Positions 51,701 through 62,403 of a stretch of 64,000 bases of DNA are shown here, piece by piece (the first letter of the stretch is position 1; every line of letters starts with the position of its first letter). The position numbers were made by a program, and so were the translations under genes. A model generated the notes under the pieces. The model was not told the origin of the DNA and ran no database searches. It saw nothing but the letters and a program-made list of their open reading frames with translations. Source of the DNA: Gemmatimonadaceae bacterium (GTDB lineage Bacteria; Gemmatimonadota; Gemmatimonadetes; Gemmatimonadales; Gemmatimonadaceae); contig JAIEMN010000010.1 of the NCBI GenBank assembly GCA_019752115.1, forward strand, positions 62,001 to 126,000, given 5' to 3'.

Positions 51701-54346
51701 ATGACCGACACCATCAGCCGCCTCGCGTCGGCGTTGTCCGACCGCTACCGCCTCGACCGCGAGCTTGGCGCCGGTGGCATGGCGACGGTCTACCTCGCGC
51801 ACGACCTCAAGCACGAGCGCGACGTCGCCATCAAGGTCCTGCACCCCGACCTCGGTGCCGCGCTTGGTGGCGAACGCTTTCTCACGGAAATCCGCACCAC
51901 CGCGCGACTCCAGCATCCGCATATCCTGCCGCTGCTGGACAGCGGCGCGGCTGACGGCCTCCTGTACTACGTCATGCCGCTCGTGACCGGCGAGACGCTC
52001 CGTGCGCGGTTGGATCGTGAGCGCCAGCTCCCAATTGCCGACGCCGTCCGCATCGCGCGCGAGGTGGCGAGCGCGCTCGACTACGCGCACCGCCAGAACG
52101 TCATCCACCGCGACATCAAGCCGGAGAACATCCTCCTGCACGATGGGTCGGCGCTCGTCGCCGATTTCGGCATTGCGCTTGCGGTTCAGACCGCCGGCGG
52201 CCAGCGCATGACCCAGACGGGGCTGAGCCTGGGCACGCCGAACTACATGAGCCCCGAACAGGCGATGGGCGAGCGCACCATCGATGCGCGCAGCGATCTC
52301 TATGCCTTGGGAGCGGTCACCTACGAAATGCTGGTGGGCGAGGCCCCGTTCACCGGGCCGAGCGTGCAGGCAATCATTGCCCGTGTGCTCACCGAGGAGC
52401 CGCGCCCGATCGGCGTGCAGCGGAAGGCCGTTCCGGCCGGGGTGGAAGACGCCGTGCTGCGGGCCCTCGAGAAGTTGCCGGCCGATCGGTTCGAGACGGC
52501 CAAGGAGTTCATCGAGGCGCTCGGCAGCGAGGGGACCCGATCGGCTTCGCGAACGACCACGGCCACGTCGGGTGCTCCGGTATCACGCGGTCCGCTCATC
52601 GCCGCCACGCTACTCGCCATCGCCGCCGGCACCGCGGGCGTTGGCTGGTGGCGCGCCGCCCAGGGCAGGGTGGAGGGCGCGACGAAGGCGATCCAATACA
52701 CGGTCGATCAACCCGAGGGCGCGCAGCTCACGGTAGGCTACGCGTCGATCGATATCTCGTCGGTGGCGAAACGCATCGTCTTTGTCGCGCGCGACAGCGC
52801 CGGTATGACACACGCCTATGTACGGGCCTTCGACGACGTACGGGCCCGCCGCCTCGAGGGCACCGACGGGGCCACGCAACTCTTTCTGTCTCCCGATGGG
52901 ACGTGGGTCGCGTTCGCCGCGAACGGGAAGCTCAAGAAGGTGCCGACGGCTGGCGGAAACGTGGAGTTTCTCGCCGACCTGCGCAATCCGCGCGGTGGCG
53001 ACTGGTCGACCGATGGCCACATCTACGTGGGCGACGCGGGCCCGATCATTGTCGTGCCCGAGAACGGCGGGACGGTGAAGCCGTTGCGGCCGCTCGTGCA
53101 GACCGGCCGACAGTCGCAGACGCCGCATCTGCTCGACGACGGCGAGACCATGCTCTTCGTCGACTGGGGAGGCAATGTCGGCAATTCGCGGCTCATGGCC
53201 TACTCGCGCTCGACCGATTCGGTCACGTCCCTTGGGCTCGTCGGGTCACGCATCCTGGGAGTGCAGGACGGCACGCTCGTGTACGCGAACGAGCGCGGGG
53301 CGATTTATGGTGTGCCGTTCGACGGGAAGCGACGCGCCGTGTCCGGCGAACCACGGTTGATGATGCAGGGGGTCGCGAGCGATATCGGTATTCTCGCCGC
53401 CGCACTCGCCGATGACGGATCGCTGATCTACCGCTATGGAGACACCAAATCGGCGCTGACCCTCGTCAGTCCAAACGGCTCGGCTCAAGTACTGACCGCG
53501 GGACTCGAAAGCGCCAGCGAGCCGCGACTGTCGCCCGATGCCACGCGCATTGCGGTGACGGTCGGCCTCGCGTCCGATGTGGTCGTCTATGATCTGCGCG
53601 CACGGGCATTGACCCGCTTCAACGAACGCCAGTCGTCGCCGATGGAGGTGGCGCGCCCCGAATGGACGCCCGACGGGGAGCGGCTGCTGATGCGCGCGTT
53701 CAGTGGGACCGACAAGTCGACGATCGTCTGGCGTGCGGCGAATGGTGCCGGTGGGATGGAGCTGCTGCATCGCGATGCGAAGATTGCGCTCTGGGAAGGG
53801 GTGGTCTCTCCCGATGCGCAGTACCTGATGTACCGTATCGGTTCCGGCTCTTCTGCGGATCTGCGGTATCGCAAGATCGCCGGTGACACCGCCTCAAAGC
53901 CCTTCGTCGCGACGCCCGCCGGCGAGGAGACGCCGCGATTCTCTCCCGATGGCAAGTGGGTAGTGTACGCCTCGGACGAAGCGGGCGCGGGCCTGGATGT
54001 GTACGTGCGCGCGTTCCCCGATGGAGCCGTCGCCTATCGCATTTCCGAGTCCGGCGGCCAGCAACCGGTGTGGTCGCGCGACGGTCGGTCGGTGTACTAC
54101 GTGCCGCGTGATGGCATGTTGGTGCGTGCGACGATTGCCACGACCGCCGGCGTCAGCGTGGTCGCGCGTGACACGCTCGTGCGCAGTGGCTTCGATCTCC
54201 CGCCGTTCCGCGGGCACGCCAACTTCGACGTCATGCCCGACGGTCGCCTCGTCCTGATCCGTCCGATGGAGAACTCACAACGCATCGTCGTCGCCCACGG
54301 CTGGTTCGATGCCGTCCGCGCCGAGTGGGCGAAGGCGGCCAAGTAG
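51701..54346 (+). CDS. Ser/Thr kinase 7 with TolB-like propeller
   Basis: ATG 51701, 881 residues. The kinase has [36 protein letters not shown] and GTPNYMSPEQ. A membrane helix at about 297-318 (GPLIAATLLAIAAGTAGVGW) is followed by a propeller with blades such as FLSPDGTWVAFAANG and RFSPDGKWVVYAS. It is the last kinase of the array; the hydrolase gene follows after three bases. Confidence 0.88.
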   Translation: MTDTISRLASALSDRYRLDRELGAGGMATVYLAHDLKHERDVAIKVLHPDLGAALGGERFLTEIRTTARLQHPHILPLLDSGAADGLLYYVMPLVTGETLRARLDRERQLPIADAVRIAREVASALDYAHRQNVIHRDIKPENILLHDGSALVADFGIALAVQTAGGQRMTQTGLSLGTPNYMSPEQAMGERTIDARSDLYALGAVTYEMLVGEAPFTGPSVQAIIARVLTEEPRPIGVQRKAVPAGVEDAVLRALEKLPADRFETAKEFIEALGSEGTRSASRTTTATSGAPVSRGPLIAATLLAIAAGTAGVGWWRAAQGRVEGATKAIQYTVDQPEGAQLTVGYASIDISSVAKRIVFVARDSAGMTHAYVRAFDDVRARRLEGTDGATQLFLSPDGTWVAFAANGKLKKVPTAGGNVEFLADLRNPRGGDWSTDGHIYVGDAGPIIVVPENGGTVKPLRPLVQTGRQSQTPHLLDDGETMLFVDWGGNVGNSRLMAYSRSTDSVTSLGLVGSRILGVQDGTLVYANERGAIYGVPFDGKRRAVSGEPRLMMQGVASDIGILAAALADDGSLIYRYGDTKSALTLVSPNGSAQVLTAGLESASEPRLSPDATRIAVTVGLASDVVVYDLRARALTRFNERQSSPMEVARPEWTPDGERLLMRAFSGTDKSTIVWRAANGAGGMELLHRDAKIALWEGVVSPDAQYLMYRIGSGSSADLRYRKIAGDTASKPFVATPAGEETPRFSPDGKWVVYASDEAGAGLDVYVRAFPDGAVAYRISESGGQQPVWSRDGRSVYYVPRDGMLVRATIATTAGVSVVARDTLVRSGFDLPPFRGHANFDVMPDGRLVLIRPMENSQRIVVAHGWFDAVRAEWAKAAK

Positions 54347-54349
54347 CCG

Positions 54350-55465
54350 ATGCGTAACGCGGCTCTCACGGCGCTCGCCACGACGGTACTCAACATGACG
54401 GCGATGAGCGGCGCCTCCGCCCAGCGCCCCGCCGCCCCCGCCGCCAGCTACCCCCGCGACACCATCACCGCGCGCCTCGCCGAGCTCCGCCGCATTCACA
54501 CCCCGAATGGCATCGAGACGCTCGAGCCGCTCGAGATCAACGGTAGCCGGCAGTGGATCTCCATACGTGGACTCGACCGGAACAACCCGGTGCTCTTCGT
54601 GCTGCACGGCGGACCGGGGAGCTCGCTGATGGGCATGTCGTGGGCGTATCAGCGGCCTTGGGAAGACTACTTCACCGTGGTCAACTGGGATCAGCGGGGC
54701 TCCGGAAAGAGCTTCTCCGCCGCCGACTCGGCGCGTCTCGGCCCCACCATGACGGAGCAGCAACTCGCAGACGATGCCGCCGCCGTCATGGCCCATGTGC
54801 GCAAGACACTCGGCGCGCGCAAGATGGTGGTCCTCGCCTTCTCGCACGGCACGATCTTCGGGCCGCTCCTGGTGAACCAGCACGCCGAATGGGTATCGGC
54901 GTATGTCACCATCGGTGAGGGAAGCGCCGAGAACGAGCGCGAGATGTTCCGCAATCTATTCGAACTGGCAACCGCCAAGGGGGATACGGCCACGCTCCGC
55001 CAGCTCAACGCCATGCGTCCGTATCCGCCGGTGGGGCGTGAGCCCACGACGCGCGAACTGCTGGCCATGCGCGCCATCGTGCAGCGGTATGGTGGGGCCT
55101 GGTACGGCAAGACGGACCTGAGTCTCTACAGTCGCATGTGGGACTGGGCGCCGGAATTCTCCCTCGACGAAGTGGCGAACATCAGCCCGGCCGTCGCGTG
55201 GACCAATCGCCACCTCATCGACGGGCAGGGCGGTCACAAGGGCGCCAGCGAGACCGACTATCGGGTCCCCGTCATCATGCTGCATGGCCGCCATGATCTG
55301 ATGGACACCTACAGCGGGGCGAAGGCCTACTTTGACCGCATCCGGGCGCCCAAGAAAGAATTCATCACCTTCGAGCACAGCGCGCATTTCCTGATGTTCG
55401 AGGAGCCCGGGCGGCTGCTCGTCACCCTGGTGCAGAAGGTCCTGCCGCTGGCTACCGGGCGCTGA
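54350..55465 (+). CDS. Exported alpha/beta hydrolase, proline-iminopeptidase-like
   Basis: ATG 54350 opens a signal peptide (NAALTALATTVLNMTAMSGASAQ). The fold has the oxyanion motif LHGGPGSS, the NWDQRGSGKS loop of proline iminopeptidases (family S33), the nucleophile elbow LAFSHGT in which the usual first glycine is Ala, and candidate acid and base residues in HGRHDLMD and FEHSAHFLM. Substrate is unknown. It starts three bases after kinase 7 and is probably co-transcribed with the array. Confidence 0.8.
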   Translation: MRNAALTALATTVLNMTAMSGASAQRPAAPAASYPRDTITARLAELRRIHTPNGIETLEPLEINGSRQWISIRGLDRNNPVLFVLHGGPGSSLMGMSWAYQRPWEDYFTVVNWDQRGSGKSFSAADSARLGPTMTEQQLADDAAAVMAHVRKTLGARKMVVLAFSHGTIFGPLLVNQHAEWVSAYVTIGEGSAENEREMFRNLFELATAKGDTATLRQLNAMRPYPPVGREPTTRELLAMRAIVQRYGGAWYGKTDLSLYSRMWDWAPEFSLDEVANISPAVAWTNRHLIDGQGGHKGASETDYRVPVIMLHGRHDLMDTYSGAKAYFDRIRAPKKEFITFEHSAHFLMFEEPGRLLVTLVQKVLPLATGR

Positions 55466-55547
55466 GCGTCCGCCGAACGCGCTGCCCGCCCGCGCCGTAT
55501 ACTAGCGCAGTCGGCCTCCCGCCTCGTCCCCCCAGCCAGCCCTCACC

Positions 55548-56699
55548 ATGGCCCAGCTGCCCGCCGGACTCCCCGCTCGGACCCCGCTCGCCCGCTCGCT
55601 GACCCTCGGCGCCCTTAGTCTCGCCCTGACCGCCCCCGCGAGCCTGTTTGCGCAGGGGCAATGCAAAGGCCGCCCCAACGAAGGCACCCCCGTCTGCGAC
55701 ACCATGCCCCTGCCGGCGCCCTTTGCGCCCACCGGCTGGAAGACGACGGGGCTAGATCACTTCACCATGCGCGCGGTCGACTACAAGAAGGAAGCCGCGT
55801 ACTACATGGCGCTGATGAACTGGAAGCTCCGCAGCGACGACGGCCAGCAGGCGGTGCTCGACGTCGGCGATGTCGGCACCGTCGTCATCAAGGGCGGCTA
55901 CACCCCACCGCCGCCACCGCCCCCGCGTCCGGCGGCGGACAGTGCCGCCGCCGCAGCGGCTGGTCGAGGTGGCCGTGGCGGTGGCCCGCGTCGTGCGCCC
56001 AATGTGATCTGGGATTCCTACGCGTGGGTGATCTCCCCCTGGAACGCGAAGACCGTCGAGGCCGAGCTCAAGAAGCGCGGACTCAATCCCGTGGCCGACA
56101 ACGACGGCCCGGCCGGATGCGAGGCGTTCCATGTGAAGGATCCGCAGGGCTATGATCTCGTGCTGACGAACGGCTGCTACGCCAAGGGGCGCAAGAGCGC
56201 CAAGGCCATCACCTGGAGTGAGCCGGCGCCGTTCGCCAGCACCAACTGGAAGACGGTGTGGCTCGACCACATCTCGTTCGGCGTAGGCGACTACAAGCAG
56301 CAGGTCGCGTTCTACCAGGCGCTGATCGGCTGGAAGCCCACCGGCGACGAAGGCAGCCAGAACGAAGTGTGGATGTGCGACGACTGCGGCAACATCCTCA
56401 TTCGTGGCGGCAACTCGCGGAGTCCGAATTTCGACAAGAACGCGCCACCGCGTGCCGCCGTCGATCACGTCTCCTTCGGCCTCGAGCCGTTCGATCCCGT
56501 GACCACCGCGAATGATCTCAAGTCGCGCGGCCTCACCGCTTCGCCCGACATCGGCATTCCCGGCGTGGACGCCGCCGCCCACATCGGCGATGCCAACGTG
56601 AACTACAAAAGCTTCCACACCAACACGCCGAACGGCTACAACCTGCAGATCAGCAACGCGAACAAGAAGAACCGCACGGTCATCATCGCGAAGCCGTAA
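55548..56699 (+). CDS. Exported protein with two VOC (glyoxalase-like) domains
   Basis: ATG 55548, 383 residues. A signal peptide (about residues 1-36, ending LFAQG) is followed by two glyoxalase/VOC-type domains: first around LDHFTMRAVDYKKEAAYYMALMNW, second around WLDHISFGVGDYKQQVAFYQALIGW. A Pro/Ala/Gly-rich insert (PPPPPPPRPAADSAA) interrupts the first domain. VOC proteins bind metals and act as glyoxalases, dioxygenases or binding proteins; the exported location is unusual. A hairpin follows. Confidence 0.75.
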   Translation: MAQLPAGLPARTPLARSLTLGALSLALTAPASLFAQGQCKGRPNEGTPVCDTMPLPAPFAPTGWKTTGLDHFTMRAVDYKKEAAYYMALMNWKLRSDDGQQAVLDVGDVGTVVIKGGYTPPPPPPPRPAADSAAAAAAGRGGRGGGPRRAPNVIWDSYAWVISPWNAKTVEAELKKRGLNPVADNDGPAGCEAFHVKDPQGYDLVLTNGCYAKGRKSAKAITWSEPAPFASTNWKTVWLDHISFGVGDYKQQVAFYQALIGWKPTGDEGSQNEVWMCDDCGNILIRGGNSRSPNFDKNAPPRAAVDHVSFGLEPFDPVTTANDLKSRGLTASPDIGIPGVDAAAHIGDANVNYKSFHTNTPNGYNLQISNANKKNRTVIIAKP

Positions 56700-56714
56700 G
56701 CGTCCGAAGTGATC

Positions 56715-56753
56715 AACGGGCCCGCGCCGGATATCGTCCGGCGCGGGCCCGTT
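56715..56753. terminator. Strong bidirectional hairpin between convergent genes
   Basis: Perfect 17-base arms (AACGGGCCCGCGCCGGA and its complement) with a five-base loop lie between the VOC gene and the minus-strand DUF3592 gene. It should end transcription from both sides. Confidence 0.7.
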
Positions 56754-56777
56754 GCCGTTGCGCTGGGCGCGGTGATG

Positions 56778-57221
56778 TCAGGCCGTCAGGTACCACGCGG
56801 CGCCCGCCGCGATCAACAGCACACTCACCACCACCTGTGCAATTGACTCGAACGTCGGCCCCGGCTCGAGCACCGCACGCTGCGGGGCGTCGCGATCGTA
56901 GTACACCGTCACCGTGGTGCCGACGGGGTACCGCTCCAGGGTCCGTGTCGTTTGCAGCAAACTGATCCCGGTCCACCGCACGGTGGTGGTTTCGTACATC
57001 TTCCCGTTCACCTCGTACGCCACGCGCACCGCGGGCTCCAGATCCTGAGCCCGCGGCACGGTAGGAGACGCCGGCAACGACAGCACACGGCGCTCACGCA
57101 CCCGACCGGACGTGCGCGGCCACCAGCGGGTCGAGAGTGCCACACGGAACGGCAGGCCGGTCCAGAGCAGACACGTGGCACCAAACCCCATCAGCCACTC
57201 AGCGGCCTGCCGCTCGGTCAT
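56778..57221 (-). CDS. DUF3592-like membrane protein
   Basis: The 147-residue protein has an N-terminal hydrophobic segment (LMGFGATCLLWTGLPF), a central beta-rich part with YEVNGKMYETTTVRW and RYPVGTTVTVYYDRDAPQRAVLEPG, and a C-terminal membrane helix (VVVSVLLIAAGAAWYL). This matches DUF3592 proteins. It overlaps the gene upstream by four bases (57218-57221), so the two are co-expressed. Function is unknown. Confidence 0.75.
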   Translation of the reverse strand: MTERQAAEWLMGFGATCLLWTGLPFRVALSTRWWPRTSGRVRERRVLSLPASPTVPRAQDLEPAVRVAYEVNGKMYETTTVRWTGISLLQTTRTLERYPVGTTVTVYYDRDAPQRAVLEPGPTFESIAQVVVSVLLIAAGAAWYLTA

Positions 57222-57868
57222 TCCTTGCCCATCTTCCCCATGATCATCTTCGGCGCGTCTTCATTGAACGAGTACGCACCCTTGGGGCAATGCAGATCCG
57301 GATTCGTCGGCGAATAGATCCCCGCCGGATTGTTCTTCCAGAGCCACACGTGCAGATCGTAGTGCACGAGACCATCCGGCATGATCGGCTTGTGACCGGC
57401 CATCGGCCCTTCGAGGTCATGCCCGAAGATCGACGGCCGCGTCTTGCCCGCGGCTTCCACCGGCACGAACCACTCGGCGGCCACGAGCTGCAGCTTGTCG
57501 CCCACCGGCTCGTAGATCAGCACCTGCGGCTTGGTCGGATCGAGCTTGGGGCCGATCAGCTGGCCATTGAGGAAGTGCACGCCCATGCCACCGGCCACGT
57601 ACTTCATCGCCCCCTCACCGCCCCCTTTGGGATACTCGACGCACCCCAGGGTGGAGAGATAGCCATCGTGCACGGCAACAATCGGATCCTTGTACTTGTC
57701 GAGCAGCGCGCGGAGCTTGGCCTGCTCGGCCGTCAGCGTGGGACCGCTGCTGCGACTGGGTGGTGCCGCGGGTTTCGCGCTTTGGGCCAATGCCGCTGAG
57801 GTGGTGACAGCAGCGAGGAGGGCAGTGGTGACCAGCCGGAGGGCAACGCGAGACGGACAGGCGTGCAT
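57218..57868 (-). CDS. Exported protein of unknown function
   Basis: The ATG at 57868 begins a signal peptide (VALRLVTTALLAAVTTSAALAQ), giving 216 residues; an in-frame GTG 22 codons earlier would add an unlikely leader. The mature protein has a compact, conserved-looking core: HDGYLSTLGCVEYP, GGMGVHFLNGQLIGPKLDP, QVLIYEPVG, and HYDLHVWLWKNNPAGIY with several histidines that could bind metal. I do not recognise a named family. It pairs with the DUF3592 gene. Confidence 0.55.
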   Translation of the reverse strand: MHACPSRVALRLVTTALLAAVTTSAALAQSAKPAAPPSRSSGPTLTAEQAKLRALLDKYKDPIVAVHDGYLSTLGCVEYPKGGGEGAMKYVAGGMGVHFLNGQLIGPKLDPTKPQVLIYEPVGDKLQLVAAEWFVPVEAAGKTRPSIFGHDLEGPMAGHKPIMPDGLVHYDLHVWLWKNNPAGIYSPTNPDLHCPKGAYSFNEDAPKMIMGKMGKE

Positions 57869-58035
57869 GGTGGTGGCCCGGAAGGGGGAGGGGGCGGGTA
57901 CAGAGAGTGTGCACGCAAATTCCGCATGCCGCAATGCGATTCGTCGTGCGAATCACGGGTCCAGGGGGCGAAACGAACATGCCGACGGGGGATCGAGCGA
58001 CCCCCCGTCGGCTGTCGTGGATACCGGCCGATTCG

Positions 58036-60075
58036 CTACGCCCGTGCCAACGGTCGCGCGCCCCGGTGCTCCCGCCGCCGTTCGCGGCCGCCCTCCCGCG
58101 GGGCCGAGGCCCCATCGCGCCGGGCCAAGGGTCGGCTGTCGCCCGAGGCGGTCTTCACGCGGAACCGCTGGACCAGCGCCCGGAGCATCGCCGCCTGTGC
58201 ACTCAGCTCCTCGGCGGCACTGGCCGATTCTTCGGCGTTGGCCGCCAGGCCTTGGGTGAGGTTGTTCACCCCATCGGTCGCCGCGTGCATCGTGCGCAGT
58301 TGGTCCTGCTGACGGAGCCCGTCGTCGGCGATCGCCGCGACCAGCGAGGCGACTGACTCGATCCCGGTATCGATCTCGCCCAGCTGCGCATGCACCGAAT
58401 GGGTGAACGCCGTGCTGCGCGCGGCCGTATCCTGCGTGGCGGTAATGAGGGCCGAGGTCTCGCGAGCGGCATCGGCCGCCCGAATGGCGAGCGTCCGCAC
58501 TTCATCGGCCACCACCGCAAAGCCGCGACCCGCATCACCGGCGCGTGCCGCTTCGACCGCGGCATTGAGCGCCAGCAGGTTCGTTTGGAACGCGATCTCG
58601 TCGATCGATTTGACGATCGCCGCCGTCCGCGAGGCCGACGCCACCATCTCGTCCATGGCCGCCGTCAGTGACGTGATCGACGCGTTGCTCTCGGCGACCT
58701 GACCACGCACCTCCACGGCGACGCGTCGCGCGTCCAGAATGCGCTTCGCTGCCGTGGTCGCCAACGCCTCCTGCTCGCGCGTCGAGCTCGTAATCGCTTC
58801 GACGCTCTCCGCCTGCTGCGAGGCGCTCTGGGCCATCTCCTGACTGCCCCCCGCCACCTCGCGTGAGGCCCCCGCGATCTGTTCGGCGGCCACCTCGACC
58901 TCATGGAGCGCATCGGCGACGTTTCCGATCGCCGTGTTCACGGCGCGCACCAGCCGGTCATGATCCCCCGCATACGCGCCGGTGACGCGTTCCGACAGGT
59001 CGTGCGCCGCCACCCGCTCCAGCATCTCGAGCGTGGCCAGCACCGGAGCCCGTGCGGCGGTCTGCGCGGCATTGAAGCCCTCGAGAAGTCGGGCGTAGGC
59101 GCCACGAAACGCCTCCGCATTGGCCTGCGCCGACAGCTGCCCGTGGCGTGCAGCCTGCACCAGCTGCTCCGCCTCGGCGAGCTGCGCCTGCAGGGTCGCG
59201 CGTGACCGGTCGGTGGCATCAGCCGCAGCCGCTGCTTCGGCCGCCACGCCATTGAGCGCGTCGGTCAGGATGCCGAGTTCATCGCGCGACTGCACCGGTA
59301 GCGGCGCAATCACCGGGTGCGCGACCGGCTCCAGCACCCCGTTCGCCATGGCTTCGGCCCCGCCGTGTACCGAGGGGAGCAGGTGCTCGCGCAACTGCTG
59401 CAACCGGGAGACCAGCGTCGCGACGCCGGTCGACAGGTAGCGGGCAATCGCGTAGCCCATCCAGCTCGAGACGAGCAGCGCGAGGCAGGCGACACTCATG
59501 AGCACAACGCGGATGCGCGCGTAGAGCGCGCTGTTCTCGGCATACGCCTCACCGGCGACCCGCACCTGCAGGTCAATGAGGGCGCTGATGCGTTCCGAGA
59601 CCGGATCGATCGCCGGATAGAGTTCGTGCTCTGCGAACAGCACCAGACCGGCCCGGTCGTTGGCCTGCAAGAGCGCCATCGCGTGCTCGGTGGCCGCATT
59701 GGCGCCAGATCGCACCGCTTCGACCTGTTTGATGAGCGCCTGTTCCTCGGGCGTCAGGTACGTGGCGAGATACGCCCCCCATGCACTGTCGATCGTGGCG
59801 CGCGCCGCCTTGATCGTCGCCAGCGCTTGGTCAGCGGGTACCGACCCCGCGCGCGCCTTGTGCACGTTGTCCACGATCGCGACCGCATACGCATCCGCGA
59901 CCACCTTCAGCTCGCGGAGCGGAACGACCCGATCATCGTAAATGGTTTGGGTGCCGGCGCGGAGTTGCGCCATGGCATAGATCGACAGGCCACTCAAGGC
60001 CAGGATCATCATCGCCACACTGGCGAATCCGGCACGCACGCGCGTGCCGATGCGAAGACTGCGAAACATGCCCAA
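58036..60075 (-). CDS. Methyl-accepting chemotaxis protein
   Basis: The 679-residue receptor has a first membrane helix (about residues 12-35), a periplasmic four-helix-bundle-like sensor rich in charged helices, a second helix ([21 protein letters not shown]), a HAMP region, and the signalling hairpin [23 protein letters not shown]. It signals to CheA/CheW in the cytoplasm. The start may be M1 or M3 (MGMFRSL). The C-terminal tail is basic ([16 protein letters not shown]) and has no obvious CheR-docking pentapeptide. No chemotaxis genes are next to it. Confidence 0.9.
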   Translation of the reverse strand: MGMFRSLRIGTRVRAGFASVAMMILALSGLSIYAMAQLRAGTQTIYDDRVVPLRELKVVADAYAVAIVDNVHKARAGSVPADQALATIKAARATIDSAWGAYLATYLTPEEQALIKQVEAVRSGANAATEHAMALLQANDRAGLVLFAEHELYPAIDPVSERISALIDLQVRVAGEAYAENSALYARIRVVLMSVACLALLVSSWMGYAIARYLSTGVATLVSRLQQLREHLLPSVHGGAEAMANGVLEPVAHPVIAPLPVQSRDELGILTDALNGVAAEAAAAADATDRSRATLQAQLAEAEQLVQAARHGQLSAQANAEAFRGAYARLLEGFNAAQTAARAPVLATLEMLERVAAHDLSERVTGAYAGDHDRLVRAVNTAIGNVADALHEVEVAAEQIAGASREVAGGSQEMAQSASQQAESVEAITSSTREQEALATTAAKRILDARRVAVEVRGQVAESNASITSLTAAMDEMVASASRTAAIVKSIDEIAFQTNLLALNAAVEAARAGDAGRGFAVVADEVRTLAIRAADAARETSALITATQDTAARSTAFTHSVHAQLGEIDTGIESVASLVAAIADDGLRQQDQLRTMHAATDGVNNLTQGLAANAEESASAAEELSAQAAMLRALVQRFRVKTASGDSRPLARRDGASAPREGGRERRREHRGARPLARA

Positions 60076-60279
60076 TCCGCATCAAACGGTGGGGATTGCG
60101 GCGGAGCGTCGTCGGCGAGCGACCTCGCTCGCGGGTACTGACGCACTCCACTCAGCCATGAGCATCGGCGGATGTGGGACGAACTGAAGTGATCCGCGCG
60201 GATGTGATGAACATGACGTACCGCTCATGCACGATGCGCGCGTGTGAATTCCCGCCGCGAGGCGATCGCGACCGCGGCG
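60076..60279. other. Intergenic region with hairpin
   Basis: About 204 bases between two minus-strand genes. A hairpin with GCGAGCGA (60115-60122) and TCGCTCGC (60125-60132) may end the dehydrogenase transcript or sit in the chemoreceptor leader. No gene is seen. Confidence 0.3.
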
Positions 60280-62340
60280 CTACCGCGGCGCTCCACCCGA
60301 CGCAATCCGCGCCTGATCCAGCACATACGCCTGAATCAGCTTCAGCTGCGCCGGTGTGAGGTCCTTCGCGAACGACGGCATGCCGAGGGTGCGGCGCGCT
60401 CCACCGAGCACGATCGAGTCGAGCATGGCGTGCGTCGACGCCACCGATCGCCGGAGATCGGGCACCGCGCCACCCTTCACCAGATTGGACGTGAAGCTGT
60501 GGCAGCGGCTGCAGTACGAAATGAACAGCGCGTTCCCTTCGGCGAGATCGGCCGGGGTGGCCGCCACCGTCACGGTGGGCGCCGGAATGGGCTCGCGCGG
60601 CGCCGGTGGCGGCGGCAGCGTGGCCTTCCCACCGAGCGCGAACACGAGGAGCCGCCCGGGCCCCGCCTTGGCGCCGGCATCCGAGTAGATCGCCGGGGGC
60701 CCCGTGACCACGGCCACATACTGCGTATCGCCCACCGCGTATGTCATCGCCCCGGCGGCGATCCCCACCCCCGCATCGAACTCCCAGAGCTTCTGTCCGT
60801 CCGTGGCCCGATAGGCAGCGAAGAGGCCGTCCACGCGCCCCTGAAACACCAGGTTGCCCGCCGTGCTCAGCGTGCCGCCGCTGCGTACGATCGGGTGCGG
60901 TACGCGCCACACTTCCTTGCCGGCCACCGGATCCCACGCGATCAGCCGGCCCGTGGGGTGCGTGGCGGCGATCTTGGCCTGCAGCGGGCCGCGATAGCGC
61001 ATGTCACGGCCCAGCGTGCGGTCGGTGGGGCGCAGCACGAACTTGGGATCCACGATGTGCAGATCTTCACCCTCATCGACCACCGCGAGATACGCGAGCC
61101 CAGTCGTGGGATTGAACGACACCGGATTCCAGTTGTGCGCGCCAAAGTTGGCCGGCGTGACGATCGTGCCTTGCGTGGAGGTCGCGATGGCCGACGGCAC
61201 GATGAGCGGCCGCCCCGTACTGTCCATGCCGGTTGCCCACGTCATACTGGCAAACGGCTTGGCTGAGAGGAGTTTGCCGGTGGCGCGGTCGATCACGTAG
61301 AAGAACGCGTTCTTGTTCGCCTGCATGAGCACGTGACGCACCGTGCCATCAATCGTGAGGTCGGCCAGCACGATCGGTTGCGTGGCATCGTAGTCCCACG
61401 CATCACCGGGCGTCGTCTGATAGTGCCACACGATCTCGCCCGTGCTGGCCTTGAGCGCCACGATCGACGAGCCGTACAGGTTGTCGCCCACGGTCGTGCC
61501 GCGGAGCTCGGGGTACCATGGCGAGGGATTACCCGTCCCCACATAGACCAGATCGAGCGTCGGATCATACACAATGGGATCCCACGGACTCGCGCCGCCG
61601 CCGCCCTTCCACCACTCGCCGGACCAGGTCGCCGCCGCGCGTTGCAGCGCCGCCGACTCCTGCGGCTTGGCCGGATTGCCGGGCACCAGATATGCCCGCC
61701 ACGCCATCGCGCCGGTCATCGCATCGTAGGCGGAGACGTACCCGCGGACCGCATACTCGGAACCGGCGTTGCCAATGATGACCTTGCCCCCCGCGATGCG
61801 CGGCGCTCCGGTAATGGAGTACGGGGAATCCACCGGCGTGGTCTGCACGCTCCACACCGGATTACCCGTGCGCTCATCGAGCGCCACGAGTCGCCCATCC
61901 ATCGTGCCCACATAGACGTGCCCGCGATAGAGCGCGACGCCGCGGTTCACCACGCCGCAGCACATGAACTTGTCGTGGTCCTTGGGGGCCTTGGGGTCGT
62001 AGCGCCACTTCTCGGCGCCGGTCTTGGCGTCGAGCGCGTACACCACGCTCCAGGTCCCGGTCAGGTACATCACGCCATCCTTCACCAACGGCGTCGCCTC
62101 AAGGCCATGCAGCGTCTGCATGTCCTTCTGCCACGCGAGCCCCAGCGACTTCACGGTCGTGTCGTTCACCTGGCGAAGCGGGCTGTGTCGCTGCTCGGCG
62201 TAGGTCCGGCCGTGGGTCAGCCAGTTGGCGGTGTCGGCGTCGGCGGTCCGCAGAGTGGCGTCGTCAACCTCACGGGCCCGCGTGGTGCACGCGGCAAGTG
62301 AAGCAGCGGCGAGCGCGAAGAGACACAGGACAGAGCGCAT
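60280..62340 (-). CDS. PQQ-dependent dehydrogenase with C-terminal cytochrome c (quinohemoprotein)
   Basis: The 686-residue protein carries a lipoprotein signal (SVLCLFALAAASLAAC, Cys18). The eight-bladed PQQ propeller shows the adjacent-cysteine disulfide C127-C128 (FMCCGVVNRG), the catalytic-type Asp in GDAWDYDATQP, and several propeller strands such as NPVWSVQTTP. A heme c domain at the end has C610xxC613H614 and a possible axial Met654 (LGMPSFAK). This resembles type II quinohemoprotein alcohol dehydrogenases. Substrate is unknown and no PQQ synthesis genes are in the window. Confidence 0.85.
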   Translation of the reverse strand: MRSVLCLFALAAASLAACTTRAREVDDATLRTADADTANWLTHGRTYAEQRHSPLRQVNDTTVKSLGLAWQKDMQTLHGLEATPLVKDGVMYLTGTWSVVYALDAKTGAEKWRYDPKAPKDHDKFMCCGVVNRGVALYRGHVYVGTMDGRLVALDERTGNPVWSVQTTPVDSPYSITGAPRIAGGKVIIGNAGSEYAVRGYVSAYDAMTGAMAWRAYLVPGNPAKPQESAALQRAAATWSGEWWKGGGGASPWDPIVYDPTLDLVYVGTGNPSPWYPELRGTTVGDNLYGSSIVALKASTGEIVWHYQTTPGDAWDYDATQPIVLADLTIDGTVRHVLMQANKNAFFYVIDRATGKLLSAKPFASMTWATGMDSTGRPLIVPSAIATSTQGTIVTPANFGAHNWNPVSFNPTTGLAYLAVVDEGEDLHIVDPKFVLRPTDRTLGRDMRYRGPLQAKIAATHPTGRLIAWDPVAGKEVWRVPHPIVRSGGTLSTAGNLVFQGRVDGLFAAYRATDGQKLWEFDAGVGIAAGAMTYAVGDTQYVAVVTGPPAIYSDAGAKAGPGRLLVFALGGKATLPPPPAPREPIPAPTVTVAATPADLAEGNALFISYCSRCHSFTSNLVKGGAVPDLRRSVASTHAMLDSIVLGGARRTLGMPSFAKDLTPAQLKLIQAYVLDQARIASGGAPR

Positions 62341-62403
62341 GCGCGGGCAGTGTTAGGGACGCATTCACCAACAGCGGGTCGGCCGTCGGCCGCCCATCTC
62401 CGG

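Noticed and set aside
48796-51714. Open frame of 972 codons opposite kinase 6
   Set aside because: It mirrors a gene with complete kinase motifs; the translation is His/Arg/Gly-rich with no family features.
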